Assembly: GCF_014656295.1 (NCBI RefSeq)
Contig: NZ_BNCD01000001.1
Location: 62,001 to 126,000 of the forward strand
Direction: 5' to 3'
DNA length: 64,000 nucleotides
DNA from: Streptomyces sulfonofaciens
GTDB lineage: Bacteria > Actinomycetota > Actinomycetes > Streptomycetales > Streptomycetaceae
Shown: positions 24,087 through 31,553 of the stretch, in pieces
How the letters are laid out: the number at the start of each line of letters is the position of its first letter
Numbering within the stretch: the stretch's first letter is position 1
Notes under the pieces: model-generated
The model's input: the letters and a program-made list of their open reading frames with translations, nothing else
Told to the model about the DNA's origin: nothing
The model's database searches: none
Translations under genes and position numbers: made by a program

Positions 24087-25199
24087 ATGTCCGACTTCAT
24101 ACCGGGCCTCGAGGGAGTCGTCGCCTTCGAGACAGAGATCGCCGAACCCGACAGGGAGGGCGGGGCCCTGCGGTACCGGGGCGTCGACATCGAGGACCTG
24201 GTGGGGAAGGTCACCTTCCAGAACGTCTGGGGGCTCCTCGTCGACGGGTCGTTCGAGCCGGGACTGCCGCCCGCCGAGCCGTTCCCCATCCCGGTGCACT
24301 CCGGTGACGTGCGGGTGGACGTGCAGGCGGCCCTGGCGCTGCTCGCGCCGGTGTGGGGCCTGCGGCCGCTGCTGGACATCGACGCGGCGCAGGCCCGGGC
24401 GGACCTGGCGCGGGCCGCCGTCATGGCGCTGTCGTACGTCGCGCAGTCCGCACGCGGACGGGGGCTGCCGATGGTGCCGCAGCGGGAGATCGACAAGGCC
24501 GGGAGCGTCACCGAGCGCTTCATGACCCGGTGGCGCGGCGAGCCGGACCCGCGGCACGTGGCGGCCGTCGACGCCTACTGGACGTCGGCCGCCGAGCACG
24601 GCATGAACGCCTCCACCTTCACCGCCCGTGTCATCGCCTCGACCGGTGCCGACGTCTCCGCGGCGCTGTCCGGGGCGGTGGGCGCGATGTCCGGGCCGCT
24701 GCACGGCGGCGCGCCGTCCCGGGTGCTCGGCATGATCGAGGAGATCGAGCGGTTGGGGGACGCGGGGGCCTATGTGCGCGGCGCGCTGGACCGCGGCGAG
24801 CGGCTGATGGGCTTCGGGCACCGGGTCTACCGCGCCGAGGACCCGCGCGCGCGAGTGCTGCGGCGCACGGCACGGGAGCTGGGCGCGCCCCGGTTCGAGG
24901 TGGCCGAGGCCCTGGAGCGTGCGGCGCTCGCGGAGCTGCACGAACGGCGTCCCGACCGGGTGCTGGCGACCAACGTGGAGTTCTGGGCCGCGATCGTGCT
25001 GGACTTCGCCGAGGTGCCCGCGCACATGTTCACGTCGATGTTCACCTGCGCACGTACGGCGGGCTGGGCGGCGCACATCCTGGAGCAGAAGCGCACGGGT
25101 CGACTGGTGCGCCCCACCGCGCGCTATGTGGGCCCGGGGCCGCGCGGCGTCGGTGAGGTCCCGGGATCCGAGGGCCTCGGGGCGCCGGGACGGAGCTAG
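24087..25199 (+). CDS. Citrate synthase 2-type enzyme
   Basis: This 370-residue enzyme of the citrate synthase fold would condense oxaloacetate with an acyl-CoA. His206 (GPLHGG) and His245 (GFGHRVYR) match the two catalytic histidines. At the position of the catalytic Asp (usual NVDF) this protein has NVEF, so Glu298 replaces Asp. The same replacement occurs, from memory, in the S. coelicolor second citrate synthase (SCO4388), so it is a feature of this subtype and may indicate a 2-methylcitrate-like or slower enzyme. The ATG follows AAGGAG at 24074-24079. Confidence 0.9.
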   Translation: MSDFIPGLEGVVAFETEIAEPDREGGALRYRGVDIEDLVGKVTFQNVWGLLVDGSFEPGLPPAEPFPIPVHSGDVRVDVQAALALLAPVWGLRPLLDIDAAQARADLARAAVMALSYVAQSARGRGLPMVPQREIDKAGSVTERFMTRWRGEPDPRHVAAVDAYWTSAAEHGMNASTFTARVIASTGADVSAALSGAVGAMSGPLHGGAPSRVLGMIEEIERLGDAGAYVRGALDRGERLMGFGHRVYRAEDPRARVLRRTARELGAPRFEVAEALERAALAELHERRPDRVLATNVEFWAAIVLDFAEVPAHMFTSMFTCARTAGWAAHILEQKRTGRLVRPTARYVGPGPRGVGEVPGSEGLGAPGRS

Positions 25200-25210
25200 G
25201 CACCGCCCCC

Positions 25211-25315
25211 GGACGGGGCGTGGGCCGGGACGGGGGCGTGGGCCGGGACGGGGCGTGGGCCGGGACCGGACGTCCGCCGCGCCGGAGCCGGGCGTCCGTC
25301 AGGACCGGGCGTCCG
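25211..25315. repeat. GC-rich tandem repeats (about 17-18 bp units)
   Basis: Three copies of GGACGGGGCGTGGGCCGG-like units (one with an extra G) run from 25211 to about 25267. A second unit, GGGCGTCCGTCAGGACC, repeats at about 25290-25340 into the 3' end of the TetR gene. Confidence 0.75.
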
Positions 25316-25945
25316 TCAGGACCGGGCCTCCGTCACGACCGGGCCTCCTCCCAGGGCCTCGTCCAGCAGCGCCGACCACTGGTTCACCACCCGCTGCCTG
25401 CGGCGCGTGTCGTCGGTGAGGACGGCGGCGAGGCCGAGGCCGCGGGCCATGTCCAGGAGTCCCTGGACGGTCTCCCTGGCGCCCGGCACGGACTCGTCGA
25501 CGCCCAGCAGCTCCACGGCGATGCGGTGCGTCTCACGGCCCACCCTGGCCTCGATCTCGGTCACCCGCAGCCGCAGCAGCTCCTCGTGGGCCGCGGCCGC
25601 CCACAATTGGAGCGCGGCCTTGAACAGGGGTCCGGTGAACAGGTCGACCAGCGCGGCGACGACGGCCGCGCGGTCCCGGGCGCCGTCGGGGAAGAGCGCG
25701 CGCAGCGCCCCGGAGCGCTGCTCCGCCACGTACTCGACGGCAGCCGTGAAGAGGTCCTCACGGGTCGGGAAGTGGTGCTGCGCCGCCCCGCGGGAGACAC
25801 CCGCGCGCTCGGCGACCACCGCCACGGTGGAGCCCGCCCAGCCGTGCGCGGCCAGGCAGGTCACGGCGGCCTCCAGGAGCCGCTGCCGGGTGAGACGGCT
25901 GCGGTCCTGCTTCGGCGTGCGGTCGGCCGCGGTCACCGTGCCCAT
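25316..25945 (-). CDS. TetR-family regulator of the acyl-CoA catabolic operon
   Basis: This 209-residue TetR-type protein has an N-terminal helix-turn-helix (about 18-64; TRQRLLEAAVTCLAAHG and TVAVVAERAGVSRGAAQHHF). The ligand domain is all-helical. Its start overlaps the 3' end of a degraded enoyl-CoA hydratase gene, so it was the last gene of the catabolic operon. The likely operator is the 16-bp palindrome at 34765-34780 at the operon head. The inducer is probably an acyl-CoA intermediate, an inference from context. Confidence 0.9.
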   Translation of the reverse strand: MGTVTAADRTPKQDRSRLTRQRLLEAAVTCLAAHGWAGSTVAVVAERAGVSRGAAQHHFPTREDLFTAAVEYVAEQRSGALRALFPDGARDRAAVVAALVDLFTGPLFKAALQLWAAAAHEELLRLRVTEIEARVGRETHRIAVELLGVDESVPGARETVQGLLDMARGLGLAAVLTDDTRRRQRVVNQWSALLDEALGGGPVVTEARS

Positions 25946-26049
25946 GCGGGGTCCCGTCGTTCGAGGAAGGCCGTCATCCCCTCGCGGGCCGCAGCGGAGG
26001 CGAACAGCCGCGCGAAGAGCGCGGTCACGGCCTCGCTGACCCGTTCGAA
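25933..26049 (-). pseudogene. 3' remnant of an enoyl-CoA hydratase gene
   Basis: The frame encodes a crotonase-like C-terminus (FERVSEAVTALF, then REGMTAFLERRDPAW) and stops at 25933-25935, overlapping the TetR start as in an intact operon. Upstream of 26049 the coding sequence is lost and replaced by a palindromic element. Only about 38 of some 250 residues remain. Confidence 0.6.
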
Positions 26050-26061
26050 GGTGTCCAGAAC

Positions 26062-26140
26062 CTTAGCGCTCCCTTGCGGGGAACCCCGCCCGTCAGGGGA
26101 TGCGATGCATCGCATCCCCAAGGGGATGGCGCTAAGCGCC
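26062..26140. mobile_element. Highly palindromic 79-bp element, IS200/IS605-like end or PATE remnant
   Basis: Terminal 8-bp arms CTTAGCGC (26062) and GCGCTAAG (to 26136) enclose a series of hairpins: GCGGGG-AA-CCCCGC (26076-26089), a perfect 24-bp palindrome (26096-26119), CATCCCC-AA-GGGGATG (26113-26128) and GGCGC-TAA-GCGCC (26128-26140). No transposase remains. The density of hairpins is typical of IS200/IS605 ends and palindrome-associated elements; the assignment is inference. Confidence 0.5.
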
Positions 26141-26339
26141 GCCGCATCGCTTCGGCTCCTCGATCCGGGCGCTTCCGGTTCCCGGTGTACTCCTTGGTGA
26201 TCCACAGGGGTGCGCCTCCGCAGGAGGCGGCGGAGCAGGACGGCGACCGGAAGGCGCCCGCGCACGACGGCCCGGTCGACGCGGCCGGTGGACTCCTGCC
26301 GGAGCACGCGGGCGCAGACCCCCGGAGGCTGCCGACGAG

Positions 26340-26390
26340 CCCGGAAGGCGAGAGGGCCGGGACGTCCGCGTACCGGCTGCGGCGGACCAC
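26340..26390 (-). pseudogene. Possible 5' stub of a 4-coumarate-CoA-ligase-like gene
   Basis: A GTG at 26388-26390 with AAGGAG at ideal spacing begins MVRRSRYADVPAL, like the N-terminus of acyl/aryl-CoA ligases found at this operon position in other Streptomyces (from memory). After about a dozen residues the similarity stops. The 26141-26340 stretch shows nothing I recognise. A longer frame continues to 26025 through the palindromic element but looks non-native. Confidence 0.35.
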
Positions 26391-26426
26391 GGCGGCTCCT
26401 TCCGGTGGCCGTGCCGGGCAGCCTGC

Positions 26427-27593
26427 TCAGTAGGACTTGGGCAGGCCGAGGCTCTGGTGGGACACATAGTTGAGGATCATCTCCCGGCTCACCGGGGCGA
26501 TCCTGGCCACCCGGGAGGCGGTGACGAGCGAGGCGAGGCCGAACTCCCGGGTCAGGCCGTTGCCGCCGAGGGTCTGCACCGCCTGGTCGACGGCCCGTAC
26601 GCAGGCCTCCCCCGCCGCGTACTTGGCCATGTTCGCGGCCTCCCCCGCGCCGGTGTCGTCTCCCCCGTCGTACAGCCGGGCCGCCTTCTGCATCATCAGC
26701 CGGGCCAGCTCCAGGTCGATGTGGGCCTGCGCGAGGGGGTGTGCGATGGCCTGGTGCGCACCGATGGGGGCCTGCCAGACGGTGCGTTCCCTGGCGTACT
26801 CGACGGCCCGGGACAGCGCGTAGCGGCCCATGCCGATGGCGAAGGCGGCGGTCATGATGCGCTCCGGATTGAGCCCGGCGAACAGTTGCAGCAGGCCCGC
26901 GTCCTCGTCGCCGACGAGCGCGTCCGCGGGCAGCCTGACGTCGTCGAGGACCAGCTCGAACTGCTTCTCCGCGGCGTGCAGCTCCATGTCGATCCGCCGC
27001 CGTGCGAAGCCCTCGGCGTCGCGGTCCACGATGAACAGGCACGCCTTGAGCCGGCCGGTGCGGGCGTCCTCGGTGCGGCCGACGATCAGCGTGGCGTCGG
27101 CGGCGTCGACACCGGACACGAACACCTTGCGGCCGCTCAGCAGCCAGTCGCCGGTGGCCGCGTCGCGGCGCGCCGTGGTGGTGATGCGGTGCGAGTTGGA
27201 GCCGGCGTCCGGCTCCGTGATGCCGAAGGCCATGGTGCGGCTCCCGTCGGCGAGCCCCGGCAGCCAGGCGCGCTTCTGCGCGTCGGTGCCGAAGCGGGCT
27301 AGGACGGTGCCGCAGATGGCGGGCGACACGATCATCATCAGCAGCGGGCAGCCCGCGGCGCCCAGCTCTTCGAGGACCAGGGACAGTTCGGCGATGCCGC
27401 CGCCCCCGCCGCCGTACTCCTCGGGGAGGTTGACGCCGAGGTAGCCGAGCGCCGCGGCCTCCCGCCACAGCTCGTCCGGATGGCCTCCGTCGCGGATCAC
27501 TGAGGTCAGGTAGGCGCGGCCGTAGCGCCTGCCGAGCACGCCGACCGCGGCACGCAGGTCCTGGTGCTCCGCGCTCTCCCCGGCGGTGCTCAT
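26427..27593 (-). CDS. Acyl-CoA dehydrogenase
   Basis: This 388-residue FAD enzyme oxidises acyl-CoA to enoyl-CoA. Visible family segments are LPEEYGGGGGGIAELSLVLEE, FGITEPDAGSNSHRI, the SGRKVFVSG region, ERIMTAAFAIGMGRYAL and QTLGGNGLTREFGL near the C-terminus. The ATG overlaps the stop of the carboxylase alpha gene (ATGA). The next genes of the pathway (CoA ligase and enoyl-CoA hydratase) are missing downstream. Confidence 0.93.
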   Translation of the reverse strand: MSTAGESAEHQDLRAAVGVLGRRYGRAYLTSVIRDGGHPDELWREAAALGYLGVNLPEEYGGGGGGIAELSLVLEELGAAGCPLLMMIVSPAICGTVLARFGTDAQKRAWLPGLADGSRTMAFGITEPDAGSNSHRITTTARRDAATGDWLLSGRKVFVSGVDAADATLIVGRTEDARTGRLKACLFIVDRDAEGFARRRIDMELHAAEKQFELVLDDVRLPADALVGDEDAGLLQLFAGLNPERIMTAAFAIGMGRYALSRAVEYARERTVWQAPIGAHQAIAHPLAQAHIDLELARLMMQKAARLYDGGDDTGAGEAANMAKYAAGEACVRAVDQAVQTLGGNGLTREFGLASLVTASRVARIAPVSREMILNYVSHQSLGLPKSY

Positions 27594-29773
27594 ACGGGCT
27601 TCTCCTCGGTGACGACGGCGAGCAGGGCGCCGGGCTCGACCTGGTGGCCGGGGGCGGCGTGCAGGGCGGTGAGGGTGCCGGAGGCCGGCGCGGTGACGGT
27701 GTGCTCCATCTTCATGGCCTCCAGCCACAGCAGCGGCTCCCCCGCGCTCACCCTGGCGCCTTCCGCGAGGCCGTCCGCGAGCCGCACCACGGTGCCGGGC
27801 ATGGGGGCGAGCAGGGAGCCGGGCGGACGTTCCGGTGCGACCGGTCGCGGCAGGCGGGGCAGCGCGGTGAACTCCGTGTTCCCGACCCAGACCCGGTCGC
27901 CGTGCACAGTGACGTCGAACGTCCGCCGGACGCCGCCGGATTCGAGCACGACGCGGTCGGGGGCGGCGTGCACGACGCGGATGCCCGGGGCCGGCGGCGC
28001 ACCCGGTGCGTGGGGTGCGCGCGGGGTGTCCGGGGCTTCCGGTGCGCGGGGGGCTTCCGGTGCGCGGGGGGCCGCTGGTTCGTCGGGTGCGTGCGGGGGG
28101 TCCTGGACTTCCGGGGCGTGGGGCGCGTCCGGTGTGTGCGGGGCGCGCGGTGCGGGGGTGCTCACCAGGGCCTCCACCACCAGGCCGTCGCGGGTGTGCC
28201 GGTAGCGGACCTCGTGCTCGGTGCCGTCGGAACCGGCGCGGTAGCGCCTGACCTGGGGCTGGGAGGGCAGGTTGCGGAACCCGCCGAAGCGCGAGCGGCC
28301 CTGGGCGGCGGCGACGGCGGCGGCCACCGGTGCGCAGGGGTCGGGGGCCGGGGCGGTCAGCTCGGCGAGGTGCCGCTCGTAGAAACCGGTGTCCATCCGC
28401 GCACCGGCGAATTCCGGGTGCCGCAGGGACCGTACGAGCAGGTCCCTGTTGGTCACCGGACCCTGCACGCGCGCGTGCTCCAGGGCCCCGGCGAGCCTGC
28501 GCACCGCCTCCGCGCGCGTGGGCGCCCAGGCGATCGCCTTGGCGAGCAGCGGGTCGTAGTGCACACCGACGTGGTCGCCGTCCGCGTACCCGGAGTCGAG
28601 CCGCAGGCCCGGGCCGGGAGCGGACTGGCTCCGCTGGGCGGCCCCCTCCTGCACACCGCCCAGGGCGGCCGTGCCGGGCACACCGCACTCGGCGGCCGTG
28701 CCGAGGACGGCGCCGGGAACGTGCAGGCGATGCAGGACACCGGTCGAAGGGGCCCAGCCGCGGGCCGGGTCCTCGGCGTAGAGGCGGGCCTCCACCGCGT
28801 GCCCGCGCGCGGGCGGCGGAGCGGGGTCGAGCGGGTGGCCCTCGGCGATCCGGATCTGCCAGGCCACCAGGTCGAGGCCGAAGACCGCCTCGGTGACGGG
28901 GTGTTCCACCTGGAGGCGGGTGTTCATCTCCAGGAAGTGCACGCGCCCGTCGTCGGGGCCCCCGCCCCCGCCGGTCCCGTCGACCAGGAACTCGACCGTG
29001 CCCGCGCCGCAGTAGCCGGTGGCGCGCGCGGCCCGCTCCGCCGCCTCGGTGAGCCGCGCCACGAGGGCCGGTCCGAGGCCGGGGGCGGGGGCCTCCTCGA
29101 CGACCTTCTGGTGGCGGCGCTGGAGGGAGCAGTCGCGGGTGCCCAGGGTCCACACGGTGCCGTGCGCGTCGGCCAGCACCTGCACCTCCACGTGCCGGCC
29201 GCCCTCGACGTAGGGCTCGACGAAGACCTCGCCGTCGCCGAAGGCGCTCGCCGCCTCGGCGCGCGCGGCGGCCAGTTCGGCGTCCAGCGCCGCCAGGTCC
29301 CGCACCACCCGCATACCGCGGCCGCCGCCACCCGCCGCGGCCTTCACCAGCACCGGCAGATCGTCCTCGGTGAGGGCGCCGGGATCGGTCACCCGGGGCA
29401 CGCCCATCAGCTTCTTGGCGTGCGTCTTGGACGCCATCGCCTCGATCGCCTCCGGCGGCGGCCCGATCCAGAGCAGCCCCGCATCGACCACGGCGCGCGC
29501 GAACCCGGCGTTCTCGGAGAGGAAGCCGTACCCGGGGTGCACGGCGTCCGCGCCGGCCGTGAGCGCGGCCTCCACCACGAGGTCGCCGCGCAGGTAGGTG
29601 TCCGCCGGGGTGCGGCCGGGCAGCCGTACGGCGGCGTCGGCCACGCGCACGTGCAGCGCCTCCGCATCCGCGTCCGCGTAGACGGCCACACCGGCGATGC
29701 CGAGGTCGCGGCAGGTGCGCAGGACGCGGCAGGCGATCTCACCGCGGTTGGCGACGAGCAGGGAGGTGATCAC
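27590..29773 (-). CDS. Acyl-CoA carboxylase alpha subunit (biotin carboxylase + BCCP)
   Basis: This protein of about 727 residues (or 738 from an upstream GTG at 29806) carries the N-terminal biotin-carboxylase domain (LLVANRGEIACRV, ATP-grasp with AAGGGGRGMRVV, FLEMNTRLQVEHPVTE) and a C-terminal biotinyl domain with EAMKMEHTV. A Pro/Ala/His-rich linker of about 60 residues with repeats of APRAPEAP joins them and is longer than usual. It pairs with the beta subunit encoded upstream. Context points to a 3-methylcrotonyl-, geranyl- or propionyl-CoA type substrate. The GTG at 29773 is chosen from the family N-terminus. Confidence 0.93.
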   Translation of the reverse strand: MITSLLVANRGEIACRVLRTCRDLGIAGVAVYADADAEALHVRVADAAVRLPGRTPADTYLRGDLVVEAALTAGADAVHPGYGFLSENAGFARAVVDAGLLWIGPPPEAIEAMASKTHAKKLMGVPRVTDPGALTEDDLPVLVKAAAGGGGRGMRVVRDLAALDAELAAARAEAASAFGDGEVFVEPYVEGGRHVEVQVLADAHGTVWTLGTRDCSLQRRHQKVVEEAPAPGLGPALVARLTEAAERAARATGYCGAGTVEFLVDGTGGGGGPDDGRVHFLEMNTRLQVEHPVTEAVFGLDLVAWQIRIAEGHPLDPAPPPARGHAVEARLYAEDPARGWAPSTGVLHRLHVPGAVLGTAAECGVPGTAALGGVQEGAAQRSQSAPGPGLRLDSGYADGDHVGVHYDPLLAKAIAWAPTRAEAVRRLAGALEHARVQGPVTNRDLLVRSLRHPEFAGARMDTGFYERHLAELTAPAPDPCAPVAAAVAAAQGRSRFGGFRNLPSQPQVRRYRAGSDGTEHEVRYRHTRDGLVVEALVSTPAPRAPHTPDAPHAPEVQDPPHAPDEPAAPRAPEAPRAPEAPDTPRAPHAPGAPPAPGIRVVHAAPDRVVLESGGVRRTFDVTVHGDRVWVGNTEFTALPRLPRPVAPERPPGSLLAPMPGTVVRLADGLAEGARVSAGEPLLWLEAMKMEHTVTAPASGTLTALHAAPGHQVEPGALLAVVTEEKPV

Positions 29774-29820
29774 CGCTGTGTTCCCATCCTTCCCATCCGT
29801 TCCCACCGTGCCCCTTCGGT

Positions 29821-29929
29821 CCTGTCCGCTCCTGTCCGCTCCTTCCTGCTCCTGTCCGCTCCTTCCTGCTCACGTCCGCTCCTGCCTTCTCACGTCCGCT
29901 CCCGTCCGCTCCCGTCCGTCCCCGTCCGG
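29821..29929. repeat. Decanucleotide tandem repeat between carboxylase genes
   Basis: About eleven imperfect copies of a 10-bp unit of the form C(C/A)(T/C)(G/T)(T/C)CCGCT fill the space between the beta and alpha genes. Elsewhere in this operon the genes overlap by 4 nt, so the repeat has pushed these two genes about 175 nt apart. Confidence 0.85.
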
Positions 29930-29948
29930 CCGCGCTCATCCGTGTCGT

Positions 29949-31553
29949 TCACATCCGGAAGACGCCGAAGCCGCCGCGGACGCCCTCGAAGGGCGCCGTG
30001 TGGATCGCGGAGAGGCACAGGCCGAGGACCGTGCGGGTGTCGCGCGGGTCGATCACGGCGTCGTCGTAGAGCCGGCCCGACAGGAACACGGGCAGCGACT
30101 CCGACTCGATCTGCTGCTCCACCACGGCCCGCAGCCCGGCGTCCGCCTCCTCGTCGTAGGACTGCCCCTTCGCCGCGGCGGACTGCCTGGCGACGATCGA
30201 CAGCACCCCGGCGAGCTGCTGCGGTCCCATCACCGCCGACTTGGCACTCGGCCATGCGAACAGGAAGCGCGGGTCGTACGCGCGCCCGCACATGCCGTAG
30301 TGCCCCGCCCCGTAGGAGGCGCCCATGAGCACCGACAGGTGCGGCACACGGGAGTTGGAGACGGCGTTGATCATCATGGCGCCGTGCTTGATGATGCCGC
30401 CCTGCTCGTAGCCGCTGCCGACCATGTAGCCGGTGGTGTTGTGCAGGAAGAGCAGCGGGATGTCGCGCTGGTTGGCGAGCTGGACGAACTGGGCCGCCTT
30501 CTGCGACTCCGCGCTGAACAGCACGCCCCGGGCGTTCGCCAGGATGCCGACCGGGTAGCCGTGCAGCCGCGCCCAGCCGGTGGCGAGACTCGTCCCGTAG
30601 AGCGGCTTGAACTCGTCGAAGTCCGAGCCGTCGACGATCCTGGCGATCACCTCGCGCGGGTCGAAGGGGCTCTTCAGGTCGCCCGGGACGATGCCGAGCA
30701 GCTCGTCGGCGTCGTAGGCGGGCGGCGCCACCTCGTGCGGTGCGGGATCCGGGTACGCCTTGCGGTGGCCGAGGCGGGCGACGATCCGGCGGGCCTGGCG
30801 GAGCGCGTCGTGCTCGTCGACGGCGAAGTGGTCGGCGAGGCCCGACACGCGCGCGTGCATCTCCGCGCCGCCCAGGGACTCGTCGTCGCTCTCCTCGCCG
30901 GTGGCCATCCTGACCAGCGGCGGGCCGGCGAGGAACACCTTGGAGCGCTCCTTGACCATGATCACGTGGTCGGACATGCCGGGCACGTAGGCGCCTCCGG
31001 CGGTCGAGTTGCCGAAGACCACCGCGAGCGTCGGGATGCCGGCCGCGGACAGCCGGGTGAGGTCGCGGAAGAGCGCACCCCCGGGGATGAAGATCTCCTT
31101 CTGGGAGGGCAGGTCCGCACCGCCGGACTCGACGAGGCTGATGCAGGGCAGCCGGTTGGCGAACGCGATCTCGTTGGCGCGCAGCGCCTTCTTCAGGGTC
31201 CACGGGTTGCTGGCGCCGCCGCGCACGGTGGGGTCGTTGGCGGTGATGAGGCATTCCACGCCCTCGACTACGCCGATGCCGGTCACCAGGGAGGCGCCCA
31301 CGGTGTACTCGCTGCCCCAGCCCGCGAGGGGCGACAGCTCCAGGAAGGGCGTGTCCGGGTCGAGGAGCAGCTCGATGCGTTCCCGGGCGAGCAGTTTGCC
31401 TCTCCCGCGGTGCCGCTCGACGTACTTCTCGCCGCCGCCCGCCAGGGCCTTGGCGTGTTCGGCGGCCAGCGCGGCGAGCTTGCCGAGCATGGCCTCGCGG
31501 TTCGCCGCGTAGTCGGGCGCGGTGGTGTCCAGGGCGGACGCGAGCAGGGTCAC
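29949..31553 (-). CDS. Acyl-CoA carboxylase beta subunit (carboxyltransferase)
   Basis: This 534-residue carboxyltransferase shows the family landmarks GRGKLLARERIELLLD, FANRLPCISLVESGGADLP, VVFGNSTAGGAYVPGMSD, LFLHNTTGYMVG, NARGVLFSAESQKAAQF and RDTRTVLGLCL. It transfers carboxylate from biotin to the acyl-CoA. The GTG start overlaps the stop of the DUF1446 gene (GTGA, 31550-31553). Closest in type to methylcrotonyl- or geranyl-CoA carboxylase beta chains. Confidence 0.94.
   Translation of the reverse strand: MTLLASALDTTAPDYAANREAMLGKLAALAAEHAKALAGGGEKYVERHRGRGKLLARERIELLLDPDTPFLELSPLAGWGSEYTVGASLVTGIGVVEGVECLITANDPTVRGGASNPWTLKKALRANEIAFANRLPCISLVESGGADLPSQKEIFIPGGALFRDLTRLSAAGIPTLAVVFGNSTAGGAYVPGMSDHVIMVKERSKVFLAGPPLVRMATGEESDDESLGGAEMHARVSGLADHFAVDEHDALRQARRIVARLGHRKAYPDPAPHEVAPPAYDADELLGIVPGDLKSPFDPREVIARIVDGSDFDEFKPLYGTSLATGWARLHGYPVGILANARGVLFSAESQKAAQFVQLANQRDIPLLFLHNTTGYMVGSGYEQGGIIKHGAMMINAVSNSRVPHLSVLMGASYGAGHYGMCGRAYDPRFLFAWPSAKSAVMGPQQLAGVLSIVARQSAAAKGQSYDEEADAGLRAVVEQQIESESLPVFLSGRLYDDAVIDPRDTRTVLGLCLSAIHTAPFEGVRGGFGVFRM

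Noticed and set aside
27644..30328. Very long plus-strand open frame opposite the carboxylase genes
   Set aside because: It is a GC-bias shadow of well-supported minus-strand genes; composition is His/Gly/Arg/Val-rich without domains. The same applies to long frames opposite most large genes here.
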